Positions 46,850 to 58,900 of a DNA stretch of 64,000 nt are shown piece by piece; positions within the stretch are counted from its first letter, which is position 1, and every line of letters starts with the position of its first letter. A model generated the notes under the pieces. The model searched no databases, was not told the origin of the DNA, and saw nothing but the letters and a program-made list of their open reading frames with translations. A program made the position numbers and the translations under genes. Origin of the DNA: Stropharia rugosoannulata (Eukaryota; Basidiomycota; Agaricomycetes; Agaricales; Strophariaceae). The stretch is taken from contig JANCIK010000003.1 in assembly GCA_028532985.1 (NCBI GenBank), positions 3,172,001-3,236,000 on the forward strand, in the 5' to 3' direction.

Positions 46850-48054
46850 ATGAGCGCGCTCTACCTGTACACTCTGTACGCTCTGCATGCTGCCTACGCT
46901 CTCTACCTCCGCCTGAAGTCGTTCAAGAAGCGCCTCGTCGCGCCCCCTCCGCAGCAACTGACGGCGCCTCGTCGCCGGATACCGAAGCATCTGGCTATCG
47001 TGTTCGCGATAGACAACACTGTCTCAGCGGAGACTGCACGGGAGACGCTCACGCAGAGCGTCGTGAACGCCGTGGAGTGGTGTCGGACACTAGGAATCAA
47101 GAAGCTGACGGTATACGAGGAGCATGGTGCGTTCATCCTAGTTTTGTGCGGGATTATGAACTCAGAACTGCTTAGATACACTGACGAAGTGCACCCAGGA
47201 GCTCTGCGAGCGCCTCCCGGTGCTGGAACACGAAGGCGACTCCAGCGAGTCTGAGGTCGACTACCCTTTGACCCCTCCACCGTCCGACCATTCAGACTCG
47301 CGCCCAATCTCGCCTGCAAACTCGCCGCAGCACTATGCGCCCGTGACGAAACTGCGTATATCCGAGAAAGTGTCTCAGAAGTATGTTGAACAGCAGAAAC
47401 TGCACAAACGACGTCTTCTGTCTCAAAGTGAGCATCTGAGTATTGGTTACATGAGCGCTTGTCGGATATTGACCCCGCAATTCTTAGAAACTTCAGGGAC
47501 GGCGACCAAAGGCGACCTATTACTGTGTATGATATCTGTGGATGCCTCCAAGCCCACTATCGCTGCTGTTACTACAGCACTGGCGGAGAGGGAACGTATG
47601 CGCCTTGCCAGCACCCCGGCAGCAGGAACAGCCACGCCCTTCAAACTTTCCGTGGCAGATCTGGATCAGTTACTCGAAGGTTAGTCACCACAGTCAACGC
47701 GCAGTGTATTTTTGACTCACCCCTCATTCAAAATAGACGAAGATGGGCTTTCATCACCAGATTTTATGATCATCCATCCCCTTGACACTTCGTATTCATC
47801 ACCCGCACCTCCTGAGCTGCACGGCTTCCCACCGTGGCATATTAGGCTGACGGAGATATAGTGAGTAGATCTTAGTCCCGTTTGTTAGGACGAATGCTTA
47901 TCACCCCGGTCGCAGTCAAAATTACCCCCGCGACAGCCCCGCCCAACCGCTATTCAACTGGAGGCGCTCGTCGCGGCCTATTCCTCTAGATGAGTATGGA
48001 TTTAGAGAAGCGCTAGACGAATACGCGTCTGCGGAGATGCGATTCGGCAAATAG
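46850..48054 (+). CDS. nus1: NUS1-type subunit of the dehydrodolichyl diphosphate synthase complex
   Basis: Start MSALYLYTLYALHAAYALYL is a single N-terminal membrane anchor. Intron 47127-47175 (donor after GAGCATG, acceptor GCTTAG) joins GIKKLTVYEEH to DTLTKCTQELCERLP. A 60-nt GTGAGC...CTTAG stretch near 47430-47489 is also a likely intron; it is a multiple of three, so both readings stay in frame. The cis-prenyltransferase-like blocks are RRIPKHLAIVF, VVNAVEWCRTLGIKKLTVY and LLCMISVDASKPTIA, then PELHGFPPWHIRLTEIY. The C-terminus is MRFGK, the RxG motif of Nus1/NgBR that completes the partner's active site. A disordered SESEVDYPLTPPPSDHSDS insert is typical of basidiomycetes. With Rer2/Srt1-type catalytic subunits it makes dolichol precursors at the ER. 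Confidence 0.88.
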
Positions 48055-48975
48055 CAAGCATTTAATACTTGTACTGTCTTCTATCTTATTTAATGGTTTT
48101 GGAGGCGACCTTAGCGGACTTGGTTGAATCTCCCGAAGTCTATCCTCGTCGTCGGCTTCGGCATAAAATGTGACGCGATAACTGTACAATTGGGACATAG
48201 TGAAATCGGAATTTCATAGTGCCCCAACGGAATACTCAAACCAGCACTCATCGGAGGGAAACAGTGCAGGCAACATAGCTAGAACTGTTAACGGGACTGC
48301 ACGCGAACTTGAGGAACTCCGTCTTATGCGTGCTTAGCTTAGCGTGGGCTCCGATTATTTTTACTCCTTGTCAAAACCCAGCGAGGCACTTGTGCAATAT
48401 ACTAGTACATCATCCCGATTCCGGTAGAATATCCTGACACTAATCTAGCTTTCCGGACTAAGTGGCGATTCAATCATTGCGAATTACTGCACACTAGCCA
48501 AGAACTTTCGGCGATTTTCTGAATCATAAACATACCATTAATCCCTACAATTCCCAGCGAGAAGCGCACAACTCGATCAGTCCGGCGCCACTGTCGTATT
48601 GGATTCGCCTGGCGTGGTCAAGTGGTGCTCACTCCCGTTAGGGGCGCTGTTCCCAGATATAGATGGCGCTGGGAGAAGGACAAGGATGTGTAGATCAGGT
48701 TTGTCTATCCGAGACGCCTTCTGCATCCGCTGTGTTTTAATACTGCCTTCGGATCTGATTGGACTGGTCCTCCGACGCTAGCGCAAGACTTGCTCTATCA
48801 TTAACCATGATCACATGGAGAAAAGAAAGATTCGTCCACGACCATCAGGCAGTGTAGGTGCCTACATGATGGGTTATTCTCCTGGTATATATTCCGGCTG
48901 TTTAGATGGAGCCCAGTTCCCTCCCACTCATATATTCCGCATCTTCCCCGCCCCTTCCTTCGGCCAAACCATAGG
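48055..48975. other. Intergenic, promoter of the DUF2235 gene
   Basis: About 920 bp with no recognisable gene. A pyrimidine-rich stretch lies directly before the ATG at 48976. Confidence 0.45.
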
Positions 48976-51822
48976 ATGTCCGCGATAACTCAGTCGACCT
49001 CGCACTCAACCTCGCACTCGTCGCTGCTTCAACAATTAGATGCCGATAGCGCTTCAGATACGAGCCGGAGCCCGTCGCGGTCCGTTCACCGCTCATACAC
49101 GGCGCCGTTGAGCGAGTACAGCAGTGGCAGCGCGCACAGCAAGTCGCGCACACCCAAGCGCATAATCGTACTGTGCGACGGGTAAGTGGCCATCTTACGC
49201 CCAGGCGCCCCTGGGCCGGCAGGCAGCCTAACTGATAGCGATGGAACTGACGGTGATGTTGGTAGGACATGGGAAGATGGGATCAGGACCGAGCAGCGTT
49301 CGTCCTATACCAACGTCTTGGTAGGTCTTCAGACTTTTGTTCTGTGAAACCCGCATCCTCATTGACTACACGTTGTCCGTTATCAGCGCCTCGCTCGCGC
49401 AATCCACCACGAAGATACCAGAAATGTAGACGCTCCGCCAGTCCCCCAGGTCGTGTTTTACCAGTCTGGGGTTGGTTCTGGGAGCAATCTCTATTCCGAA
49501 TACGTCGAAGGTTTGCAGGTCTTCCTCCAGGTCATGGGGCTCAGATAGATAAACTAATTAGTTTGTATTCGACACAGGAACGACAGGCAGCACTCTTCGT
49601 ATGTGCCAAAATTAGGCTTGCTTTTCATATCCGTGGGACGCAAAGTGCTGACACTGCGTTTTCTGTATTTTTTTTAGCCGACAAGGTTGAGGACGCATAT
49701 GCATTCATTGCGCAGTATGTGGATCTTTATACACATAGAGGCAACTGTATGCTCATCGGGCTTCACTTCGCAGCAATTTTAATCCCGGAGATGAAGTGAG
49801 CACAATTACATATAAATAATAGTTACGATCCAAATCTCACAACTTATTAGATCTTCTTGTTCGGCTTTTCAAGAGTAAATATACCCGCTATATTTCTGCG
49901 AATGAGACTCTGAATATTCTTCGTAGGGAGCGTACACTGCTCGAATGATCGCTACGTTCATTGTGCGTTCCCCCGACCAAGAAGTAAAATCGGAATTGAC
50001 AGAATGGAATTCAGGGAGCAATAGGGATTTTGAAGCGCAAAGATATGGACCAATTTGCCAAAATCTTCCTCAACTTCAAAATGTTGGGAATCACCGACGA
50101 CAAAAAAGGTAATCATTTCTGCATCCCCCCTCGTAAACTGTATTTCATCTGAACATCATGCCTGCTCCTAGAATTTGCAGAGATCCAGGAAGACCTGAAA
50201 AAGTGGAGAGATCCAGAGTCTGATGGGCATAAACGGGCAGCACACGGGAAAGAAAAGTTCACCGTTAAGTAGGTTCATTTCTCTCATCGCTTGTAACCTG
50301 CCGGGCTGACTAAACTGCCCTTAGGTTCTTAGGCGTATGGGACACTGTTGGCTCTATGGGACTCCCGGACGAAATTCCCCATTTCCCCAAGGCAAGGCAG
50401 AGACTTTTTGGATTCCGTGACTGCGACCTTGGGGAGCATATCGAGCATGCGTACCAGGCACTTGCTATTAATGAGTTGCGCAAAGATTTCGTACGTCTGT
50501 CTATCTCTATAATCCATGACGTTTGGTGTAAGGTGCTGACTGATCCATAATGGAAGATATGTAACAAGTTCCATCAGACCCCCGCGGGGAAAGCGAAGGG
50601 GCAGACTTTGAAACAGGTGCGTGCGCTCACACCTTTTGACTAAGGTTCGTCGTACTAATGTGCTCACCTCTTCAGACCTGGTTTTCTGGTAAGCACTTAT
50701 TAAAAACCCGAAGTAATAACCTTGCTAAATCTTGTTGCGTGTCATTATCAGGATGTCATGCGGATGTATGTTACATACAAAGACAGACGTTACTCGTGGT
50801 TATGGGCGCTCATTTCTTCATTTTAATAGATTGGCGGTGGTTATCCTGATCATGATCTATCGGACCTCACCTTAATCTGGATGGCTGTTTGTATTTTTCT
50901 CTTCTCAGAAAAGACCTGCAGGCTGAATCGTCCTGAAAATGTAGGCTAACGCAGAGGAAATGATTCACATCGATGAGGAATACCTTATAGATGTGATAAG
51001 GCCGGCAGCTCCATGGGGAACACAGATGCCACACGAGTATGTCAAATTTAACAGTACCATCTTCAAGCTCTAAAAATATATCCATTCATTTCAACTAGCT
51101 CCCGCGAAGGGATATTCCTTCTAACCTTCGAAACTCAACGGCCCCTCCCCGACGCCCTCAATCCACAGACCAATGAGTTTGTCCACCCGTCTGTGCTCAA
51201 GCAGATAGAGCTTCGGCCGAACTCAGTCCTTCGCAAGCTCAAGAATAGTATTGACGCCCAACCTGCTCTGGTACCTGAACTTATGCCGCTCGAGCAAATG
51301 TTCCGAGACAAGTACTGGCGTATCCGACACGAACAAACGGAGGCGTACGAAGAACGCATGAAACAGCGAAAATCTCCCTCCGCGCCAGACGTAGTGGTCA
51401 GCCAAGTGAATACGGTAGCTGCAAGTGCAGTCGTAAGCGAAACTGGCGTAGCCAGTGCGCTGACAACGACGGCGACATCGGTGACCCGGGTACAAACAAA
51501 GACAGAAAATGGCCAGGTAACGAGCACGACTGTACGCAAGACGCAAACAAAAGTTCAGGCAAAATCGAAGTCTAAAGGGGAAACCCTGACAATCTCTGAC
51601 ACCAAGTCGAGCTCATGGTTCAGCTCCTTTGTGCGCTCTGTTTCTGGGAACTCAATCTCGCTGACCCCGCGCAGCAAGAGTCGGAAGAGTCTTGCTATCA
51701 ACACGCAAGCAGCGTTTGCAGCTGACGCCGAGGGACTGGATTCAGGAGTACTCCCGGATGGTGATGATGGGCGCCAGACGGGTAGGAGGGATTTTGCAAG
51801 CGCGATTGTCTGCGGGCGCTAG
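48976..51822 (+). CDS. DUF2235 (Tle1-type) alpha/beta hydrolase
   Basis: Starts MSAITQSTSHSTSHSSLLQQ; the first 55 residues are Ser-rich and disordered. The catalytic domain spreads over about ten exons: KRIIVLCDGTWEDGI, RLARAIHHEDTRNVDAPPV, QVVFYQSGVGSGSN, DKVEDAYAFIAQ, a nucleophile elbow FGFSRGAYTAR split by an intron at about 49875, FLGVWDTVGSMGLPDEIPHF, HAYQALAINELRKDF, TWFSGCHADIGGGYPDHDLS and LIWMAANAEE. This is the DUF2235 pattern: GxSRG nucleophile serine, Asp of VWDTVG, and a GxHxDxGGG-type motif around the histidine. Bacterial Tle1 relatives are phospholipases; the fungal family is uncharacterised. The C-terminal 200 residues are low-complexity Thr/Val/Ser-rich and basic (VTRVQTKTENGQVTSTTVRK). 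Confidence 0.88.
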
Positions 51823-52049
51823 CAGGAATGATACAAAATGGGCTACTACAGTGACTGGTTGTTCGCATTTGCAACCTACTATTCATCCATCTTTATATTA
51901 TTATATCTCTAGGCTCTCTAATCGGCATATTTTATTGTAGAGCATTGCTATTCCTAGTTAGGTTGCCGGTTGTTTCCTAAGTACTAGTTATGTTTCGATC
52001 CCTTAATATAAGAATTAATTTCAGTGCTAGTGGAAATGTGAGATTGAAT

Positions 52050-54576
52050 TTACGGGGTAGAGTTGAGAGCATCGTTATTCTGCGCATAAGAGGACCAATC
52101 GTCGAAGCGCTTCCACCATGATTCCGAAAAGAGTAAGAGCGTAGAAGCATGCTCCGAGTCATTCCAGTCCATCCACAAGCGGCCACCCATTTCAAACGGG
52201 GAGAATGGATCCGAAGTTTGTATATGCGGTCGGGGAGTAAGCTTCGCGTATTCCTTGTACGTTTTCAAACAGTTGTGAAGATCCCGCAGATCGATGCCAG
52301 GAATATCACCTTGCTTGAATCTGTCAAAGGAGAATGCAGCACAATAAAAGAGACTGTGCGACATAACAGCATCTTCCGGTTTGTTGTCTATGAAGCGAAT
52401 CCTCGTGGTTTCAATGAGAGCATTATTGACGACATGCAAAGTAGATGAAAATATCATGCGAGCTTGGGATGTAACATCACGATTCCAGTAGCGGAGATAG
52501 CGGTGAAGATAAACGAGGTATTGTTGGAAGTCTACCTTGGCTAGAGCAGTCTTTCGTATCTCGTCAGAGTTCCCATGGGATATGATAGCTTTAAAGAACG
52601 AGTCAATGTTCAGCGCTAGCTGAGGCAGAAGAACTAAGATGAGGATGAGTTTAGTATAAGATTTTACATAGGTTAAATGTGATCGAACCTACATTTTTTG
52701 GAGTCATCCGGCGTGTAATAAACAGACCAAGCCAAATCGAATGGACTAAGGAATTGACCCAGCTTCTCGTCCAGTGTCCTTTGTTCGTCATAAACATAAG
52801 CCATCAGACGAAGATTAGTTTCCGTCAGAAGGCTTGAGGCGTCGGGAAATTGGGATAAATCGACGCATTGAAGCAGCAGCTTGACATTGTGTTCATCAAG
52901 TACTTCTTCAGGGACGTTCTCTACCACCAGCAAATCACCCTTCCGGGGAACAGACGAGTTGAAGAGCGTTGAGCAGTAATGGACAACGGTTTCAAGACTG
53001 CGACGAACAAAAAGGCCGCGCATACAGGGAAGCCTTTGAGTGCAGTGAACTGCCGCGGAAATCAACTGGTCCGTCAACGAGGTATTGTCCGAGATAATAG
53101 CTTGAATGCTCTGCACGATATCAAAGTATCTAAACTCGTCGGCCCTTCTATATCTGAGCTGCTGGGATAGCCCGTAATGATCTCGGAATAGCATGTCTCG
53201 GACATTCAGCCACCCCAGACCAACATCCGCCCAGGTATTCGTCGCTCGAGAAACTGGAAAGCGATCGTCTACGTCTTCGGCAGTGAAAAGTAACTTCAGA
53301 GGATTGACGTAGTTGGCAGGAGAGTTGAATTTGTTTATGGAACTAACGACCCAGTTGAGTTGGGCACAATTCCACTCTCCCAGTCGTCGCAGACCTCGTT
53401 TTACCAATGGAAGCAGACCAAGTGACCAAGAAACGCACATAGAGTCAGCATTGGAAGGGAGATTGAGCCTTTCCAGTTGTCTTGTGAGCTTTCCCATGAG
53501 GCTACTGAAGAGCGCGGAGCATCGATAGATACGGATCGGGATAAGAATGGCTGACGAGAAAAGGAAGGAAAAGAATTGCAAAGCAGTTTGCGATGACGTG
53601 GCCAGATATCGGCAGGCGGCAGCCTGCGGTGACATATAGGGACATTCGGTGGGCATCCCTTTGCCGCAGAGAAGATATGGACGCTGTAGGAGGAAAATCT
53701 GGAGAGTAGGAATGATTGTCGTTGCAACAAGGAAGAGCAATGTTAGACCAATGAGTACGGTGACGGGGATGGCCACTGTCCCATCAATGCTCCATAGAAA
53801 GCTACCAAGACCTAGAAAAAATGTCACCAGCGCTAATTGGATCAAGATAGGGAGTGCCGCAAACATTTCTGGGATTCTCCATTGCTTGAATGCCTCCCTG
53901 CGCATATGGATCAGTGCAAGACGGTCGCATGCCGGTAGCGTGCTTGGATACGATTGATGTACCGTCAGCCATTGCAGACAGACTATGCCAATGAGCGCAG
54001 TAGATAGGCTGAGTACAAGACTGATGAAGAAGAGAATATTGAAGCTGACAGCCCATGATGAGGGGGTGAAGCGATGCTGGTATGGGTCCGAGACCGTGGG
54101 TTGAGGTGTAAAGATGTTGCTCGAATTGCCCCCATTTCCTTCGCGCAGAGCAAGTACTGATAGAAGATTGATGATGGTGTTGTTTGAATCAAGAGAGAGG
54201 TTTTTGTATGTCTCGATCACAAATGCCGTGACCACAGCCGACAGCAAACCTGCCTATATACCTCTTTTAACAATTTATGGAATTTCGGACGATTTAATAG
54301 ACAAACAGGACTTACGAATAGAAGAAGGTTGTTGACTTCGTCTCTCCATGCGTTGAACTGTGACTGGTCCCCATTCAGGAGATGTTGAAACAAGAGCTCG
54401 AAACCGTCGCCATTCGGCTTCGGAAGTGCGAAGTGATAGGGCTCCCCCGATTTCCAACGGCGAGGACTTTCTGGTGCCTATCCATACCGTACTATTCAGT
54501 CTCGGAAAAATATGACAATTTGGAGAGTGGAAGGTTTAGTGCTCACGCTCGTCACTGATTCAGAGTATACGGACAT
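52050..54576 (-). CDS. DUF6535 domain membrane protein, copy B (diverged)
   Basis: Four exons (introns 54478-54546, 54254-54315, 52616-52692) sum to 2319 nt and 772 residues. The start MSVYSESVTS is a ten-codon first exon, as in copy A. Then come SPRRWKSGEPYHFALPKPNG, FELLFQHLLNGDQSQFNAWR, four membrane helices (LLFAGLLSAVVTAFVIETYK; SFNILFFISLVLSLSTALIG; LIQLALVTFFLGLGSFLWSI; IPVTVLIGLTLLFLVATTII) and CPYMSPQAAACRYLATSSQ. The C-terminal half shares only scattered residues with copy A (for example FFKAI and ESWWKRFDDW against EEWWKQIEKW). The same intron positions show common descent, and much greater divergence than A versus C shows an older duplication. Function unknown. Confidence 0.88.
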
Positions 54577-55945
54577 GTCACGGTGTACGCAGACTATGAA
54601 AATGCTGAGCGCCACAGTTTGACTGTCATATATTTGGGTGTTCCCACTACCTTCTGCAACATGGGAAGCCAGATCCTTAAATTTAGAAAGTGATTGCATA
54701 CCGCCCTATGCAAGCTCTTGTATGCCATACCAGAGCACTTGCATCGGGTAAACGCCGGAATCGCAAGTGGTATCGGACCTGCTTGTCACAGTCTGAAGTT
54801 CCTTGAAATAGATGGCCTGCTTCAAGGAAAGTGGCTATAATGCAAATGGCCCTTGTACTTTGACACAGCCTGTTTTGCTTTTACTGACCAATCTCACTCC
54901 AAAAATCCACAGCCAACGAATGGCAAAGAACGGTGTATTGGCGCACCATACGCGCATCGCGGACGATGCGCGCACACAGCAGGCATGTATGCAAAGTCCG
55001 AGTCAGTGTCCGAGAATGGGTGGGTGGAACAAAAATAGGCGAGTGGTTCGAGGTGAGGTTAACTGTAACAAACAAATGTATGAACAGGACCAGGTGGTCA
55101 AAGGGCAGTGGAACGGGCAGATGGATGGGTGGATGGGTGGATGTATGTACGTATGTAAATAAACAGTCAACGGTCCAGGTTGGATTGGGGGGATGTATGG
55201 GCTGGGAAAGGTGGATGCATGCGTGTATGTACATAATCAACAGAACAATTAATTAGCGCGCGGAGCAGAGGCTGCTGAGCTGAGTATACGGAACGAACGG
55301 GAGTGAATGAGGATCGATGAAAATCGAAATATTCGGCGGGGAGTACGGTACAGTATCGACGTAGCAGAACAGGAACAGTGGGTTGTATATGATAAGTCCG
55401 GAGGCAGGACGTGGTGTGTCCTTGATTTTATTTTGTTGCATGGTTGTAGGGCAACGCCAGCAGGTGGCAAGGAGGAGGGACGGTGATGGTAAGGTCGTAA
55501 AGTCGTAAACGGAAACATGACGATGATAATGTTGAAAACATAATTAGCGCGAAGGGGTGTAGTGTGGTGTGTGAGCTTTGCGTAGCATAGGCGGGTGCGA
55601 TGGGGGTATAGAAGGTGGCGGGTAGGGTTTGAGATGAGTGGACGTCTGAAAGGCTATGGGACGGGAGGTGTACAGGCGAAAAAGGGGGTAGAAGTACAGG
55701 ATCTAACATAACAGTAGTCCTTGTCACATGGGGCAAATGAGGGTTGAGAAAGTGGAAACTGGCGCGAAGTTCGCAAGGCAGGAAATGAGTTATTGAGGAC
55801 AGGCATAGAGAAAGCGAACATGCGCCGTTGAAGGATGGAGAACAAAAAAGTGGTCGATATTAAGGGGCATCACGAAATGAGCAGGTGTGATTGTGGCTTT
55901 ACGTGCAAAGGCTGGGCTCTTTGCAGAGTTAGGCGGCGTAAAAGC
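54577..55945. other. Spacer with GGAT/GGGT tandem repeat
   Basis: 1.37 kb between DUF6535-B and the mucin-like gene. 55121-55150 is a short tandem array of GGATGGGT units passing into GTAT units. The rest is the promoter side of copy B and the long 3' flank of the next minus-strand gene. No coding region was recognised. Confidence 0.5.
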
Positions 55946-58900
55946 CTACTTGTCAGACAACACACTCGCCCCATCAGGCAAATTGCGGACCTACAAGCAA
56001 AAGTCAGCCTCCCAAACAGTAATCCTCCGGTAGGAAGTCGACTTACCCCAAGCACCCGTCTTGAATAGTCCTCCTCGTCTCTAAAGCTCAGCTCGCTCCC
56101 GAGGCTCCCAAGCACACGCCCATCAGGCGCGCGCAGGCCGGGCTCGAGGCGCCCGTCCGACTCCGCGCTCCCCATTCCGCGCCCACGCATCCCGTGGTCC
56201 GCGAACGGGTCGTACGCCGCACTGTCGTCCGAGTAAACTGAAGAGTAGAAAGACGACTCGCCGCGCGCCATAGGCGGCCGCGCGTGGGCCGCGCCGGACG
56301 GGATAGCGGGGAACGAGGCCGGCGGGACAGACTTGTCTCCGGGGGCGGGGACAGTGGCGGGCGTGAGATCGATGAGCGGAGTGTCCGTGGAGGGGAGCGC
56401 AGGGGCCGGTGCGCCGTTTACGCCAGCTCCCGCGTGCCCGTGGCTGTGCTCACTCGCGCTCGCGCTGGCCGACACACGCCGCGGATCGCGCGGGGGAACA
56501 GGGGGCGCACCCCCCGCCCCGTTGGCAGCGGCGCCCAGACCTGCAGCAGAAAGAAGCTGGGCTGTTGAGCTTGCCCACCCCGACGCTGCGTCCGCACCGG
56601 CGTCATTGGCGGGCGGGGCGGACGTATAACTCGGGGGGAACGCGATCCCCGCGTTCCCATTTGCGGGCTCACCCTCCCCGTCCTCTGCATTCGCACGGTT
56701 GTAGGCAGAGAGGAGGGGCTCGTTGCTCCCACTCTGTACATGTCTGTGCATAGGGCCCATCACCGCGCCTGCACCGGTGTTTGCAAGCGCAGCGCCCGCC
56801 GCGCCCATACCGAGCACACTGGCGCTGGACCCCGACGAATCGCGCATATATGCGCCAGGCGGTGGGGTCGGTGTCGGGACATACCCAGGGCGGGTGCCCG
56901 CTGGCACGACGTAGTCCGTGTACGGCGCGTATGGGTTAAACCCAGTACCCATGTCTTCCGAAGCGCTCGAGTGCCTGTTCCCTGCACCGGCAGACGCCGC
57001 GGTACCAGCAGCGCCCACAACCCCCGCGCTTCCCAGCTCAGCCCAACTCGCGCGACTATTGCCCAAGCTGCGCATACCGACCCCACTCCCACTCCGCCGA
57101 TCGATAGTAGCGGCGCCTTCGTCATCGTCGTCGTCGTCAAGTGGCGTGCGGTGAAAGCCTGCAGCAGCGAGGGTTGCCGCGACTGCCGAATCGTGTTCTA
57201 TGCGCCTAGTACGACGGCGGCGGCGAACCGCAAACAAAATCCATAGTACGATTGAGAATGCAGCGAGGCCGACAAGGACGAAGACACCCGCGACCGCACC
57301 GTGGTTCTGGAAGAAGCTAAGGGAAGTACGGGTTAGCACGGCAATCAAAAATAGGTAATCTAGTAGAATGACTGCGGGCAGAGTTCGAGTAGCGGCGAGG
57401 GGCGAACAGAACAGAAACATACAAGCGGCTCCCCGTGCTCCGATTTAAAGCACCCAATTCGCCTGATAAAAAGCCATTACAAGTGTCCCTCTCAATTATT
57501 GCAGTTCTGCCACTCCCCCACCGCAAGCCAAGAACGAAGAAAAGACTCAATGAAATAAAAGTAACAAGAAACTCACGTATTCCCTTTGGCTCCACCCCCC
57601 TCGGAGCTCAATGTAGGGTTCGCAAACGCCGTCGTGATCGTGACAACCTGACCATTGGGGTCTGTTGAGGTGGAGGTGACAGTGACCACAGGCGGCGCAG
57701 TCGTCGTCGTCTGTCCCAGGCTGTTCGTAGTGGTTACGACGACTTGCGAGGTCAGTGTCCGTCTATATGTCGTTGCGTTTCATTATTCATTTCGTCAAGT
57801 TTTAGATGTCCATTATTGCACGATCGACGCAAACCGAGTTAATTTCCAATTATCGTCCAGAGCGATGCACAGCGCAGCCACAACGAGAAGCAGCGGGACA
57901 CCGAGCAGCGTGCGCAGAGACACAACGACCATTCACGTCATTCGTTCGCAGATGGGAAAGCCGGCGGCAATTGTGCGGATGTCATCAAGTCATCGTCGGT
58001 ATGGCGATATGTCGCCGTTCGTTTCGTTTGACGGATTAAAATAGAACAATCGCCACGCCACGCCAAATCCACGCCGGAAATATGACATATGTTTTGGAAA
58101 CATGAAAAAGAAGAGAAATGACGCGGTCAGTGACATACTCTTCATGGCGGAGAGATGGGAAAAAATTGAGCCTTAATCTGGCCAAGCGGACAGCAATGCC
58201 AGGAACAGGGGGTCAAAGGAACGTAAAATAAGGAAGAAGACTCACGAAGGTTGACTTGAGCTCGTCGGGACGAGAACCGCGGGCGTGGATGTCTTGTTTG
58301 AATCTGTGCCTGTATCCGTTGCCGTACTCGAGTCTGCACTCGAGCTCGAACCAGTGTCGGTCGGCGTGATAGTCGGCGTGCTGGTATCCGATGAACTCGT
58401 ACTGGTGCTCGTATCTGAAGTACTAGTGCTCGTGCTCGTGCTAGTACTCGTGCCTGTATTTGAAGAAGAAGTTGACGTGCTTGAGCTCGTACTACTCGTG
58501 CTTGTGCTTGTGCTCGTATCAGACGTACTGGTACTTGTGCTTGTGTCGGACGACGTCGTGCTGCTGGTTGTACTTGTACTTGTGCTCGTGTCTGATGTGC
58601 TCGTGCTGGAGTCCGCAGTCGTTGTCGAGCTGCTACTTGACGACGTATCCGTGTCTGTGTCCGAGTCCGTAGGAGTGGGCGCTGCGGGGCTCGTGTCAGG
58701 CGGCGACGTCGTGCCGCTGTCGGTGCTTGACATGGGCGGTGTTGGCGTCGGAGTAGGTGTTGGCGTTGGCGTTGGCGTCGGGGTAGGTGAGGGTGTCGAT
58801 GCCGGGGTAGAGGTGGGAATTGGTGAAGGGGTTGGGGTAGGCGACGGCGAGGAAGAGGAGTTGGACGAAGGAGCCGACGTGGTGTCCGTGTCCGTGTCGG

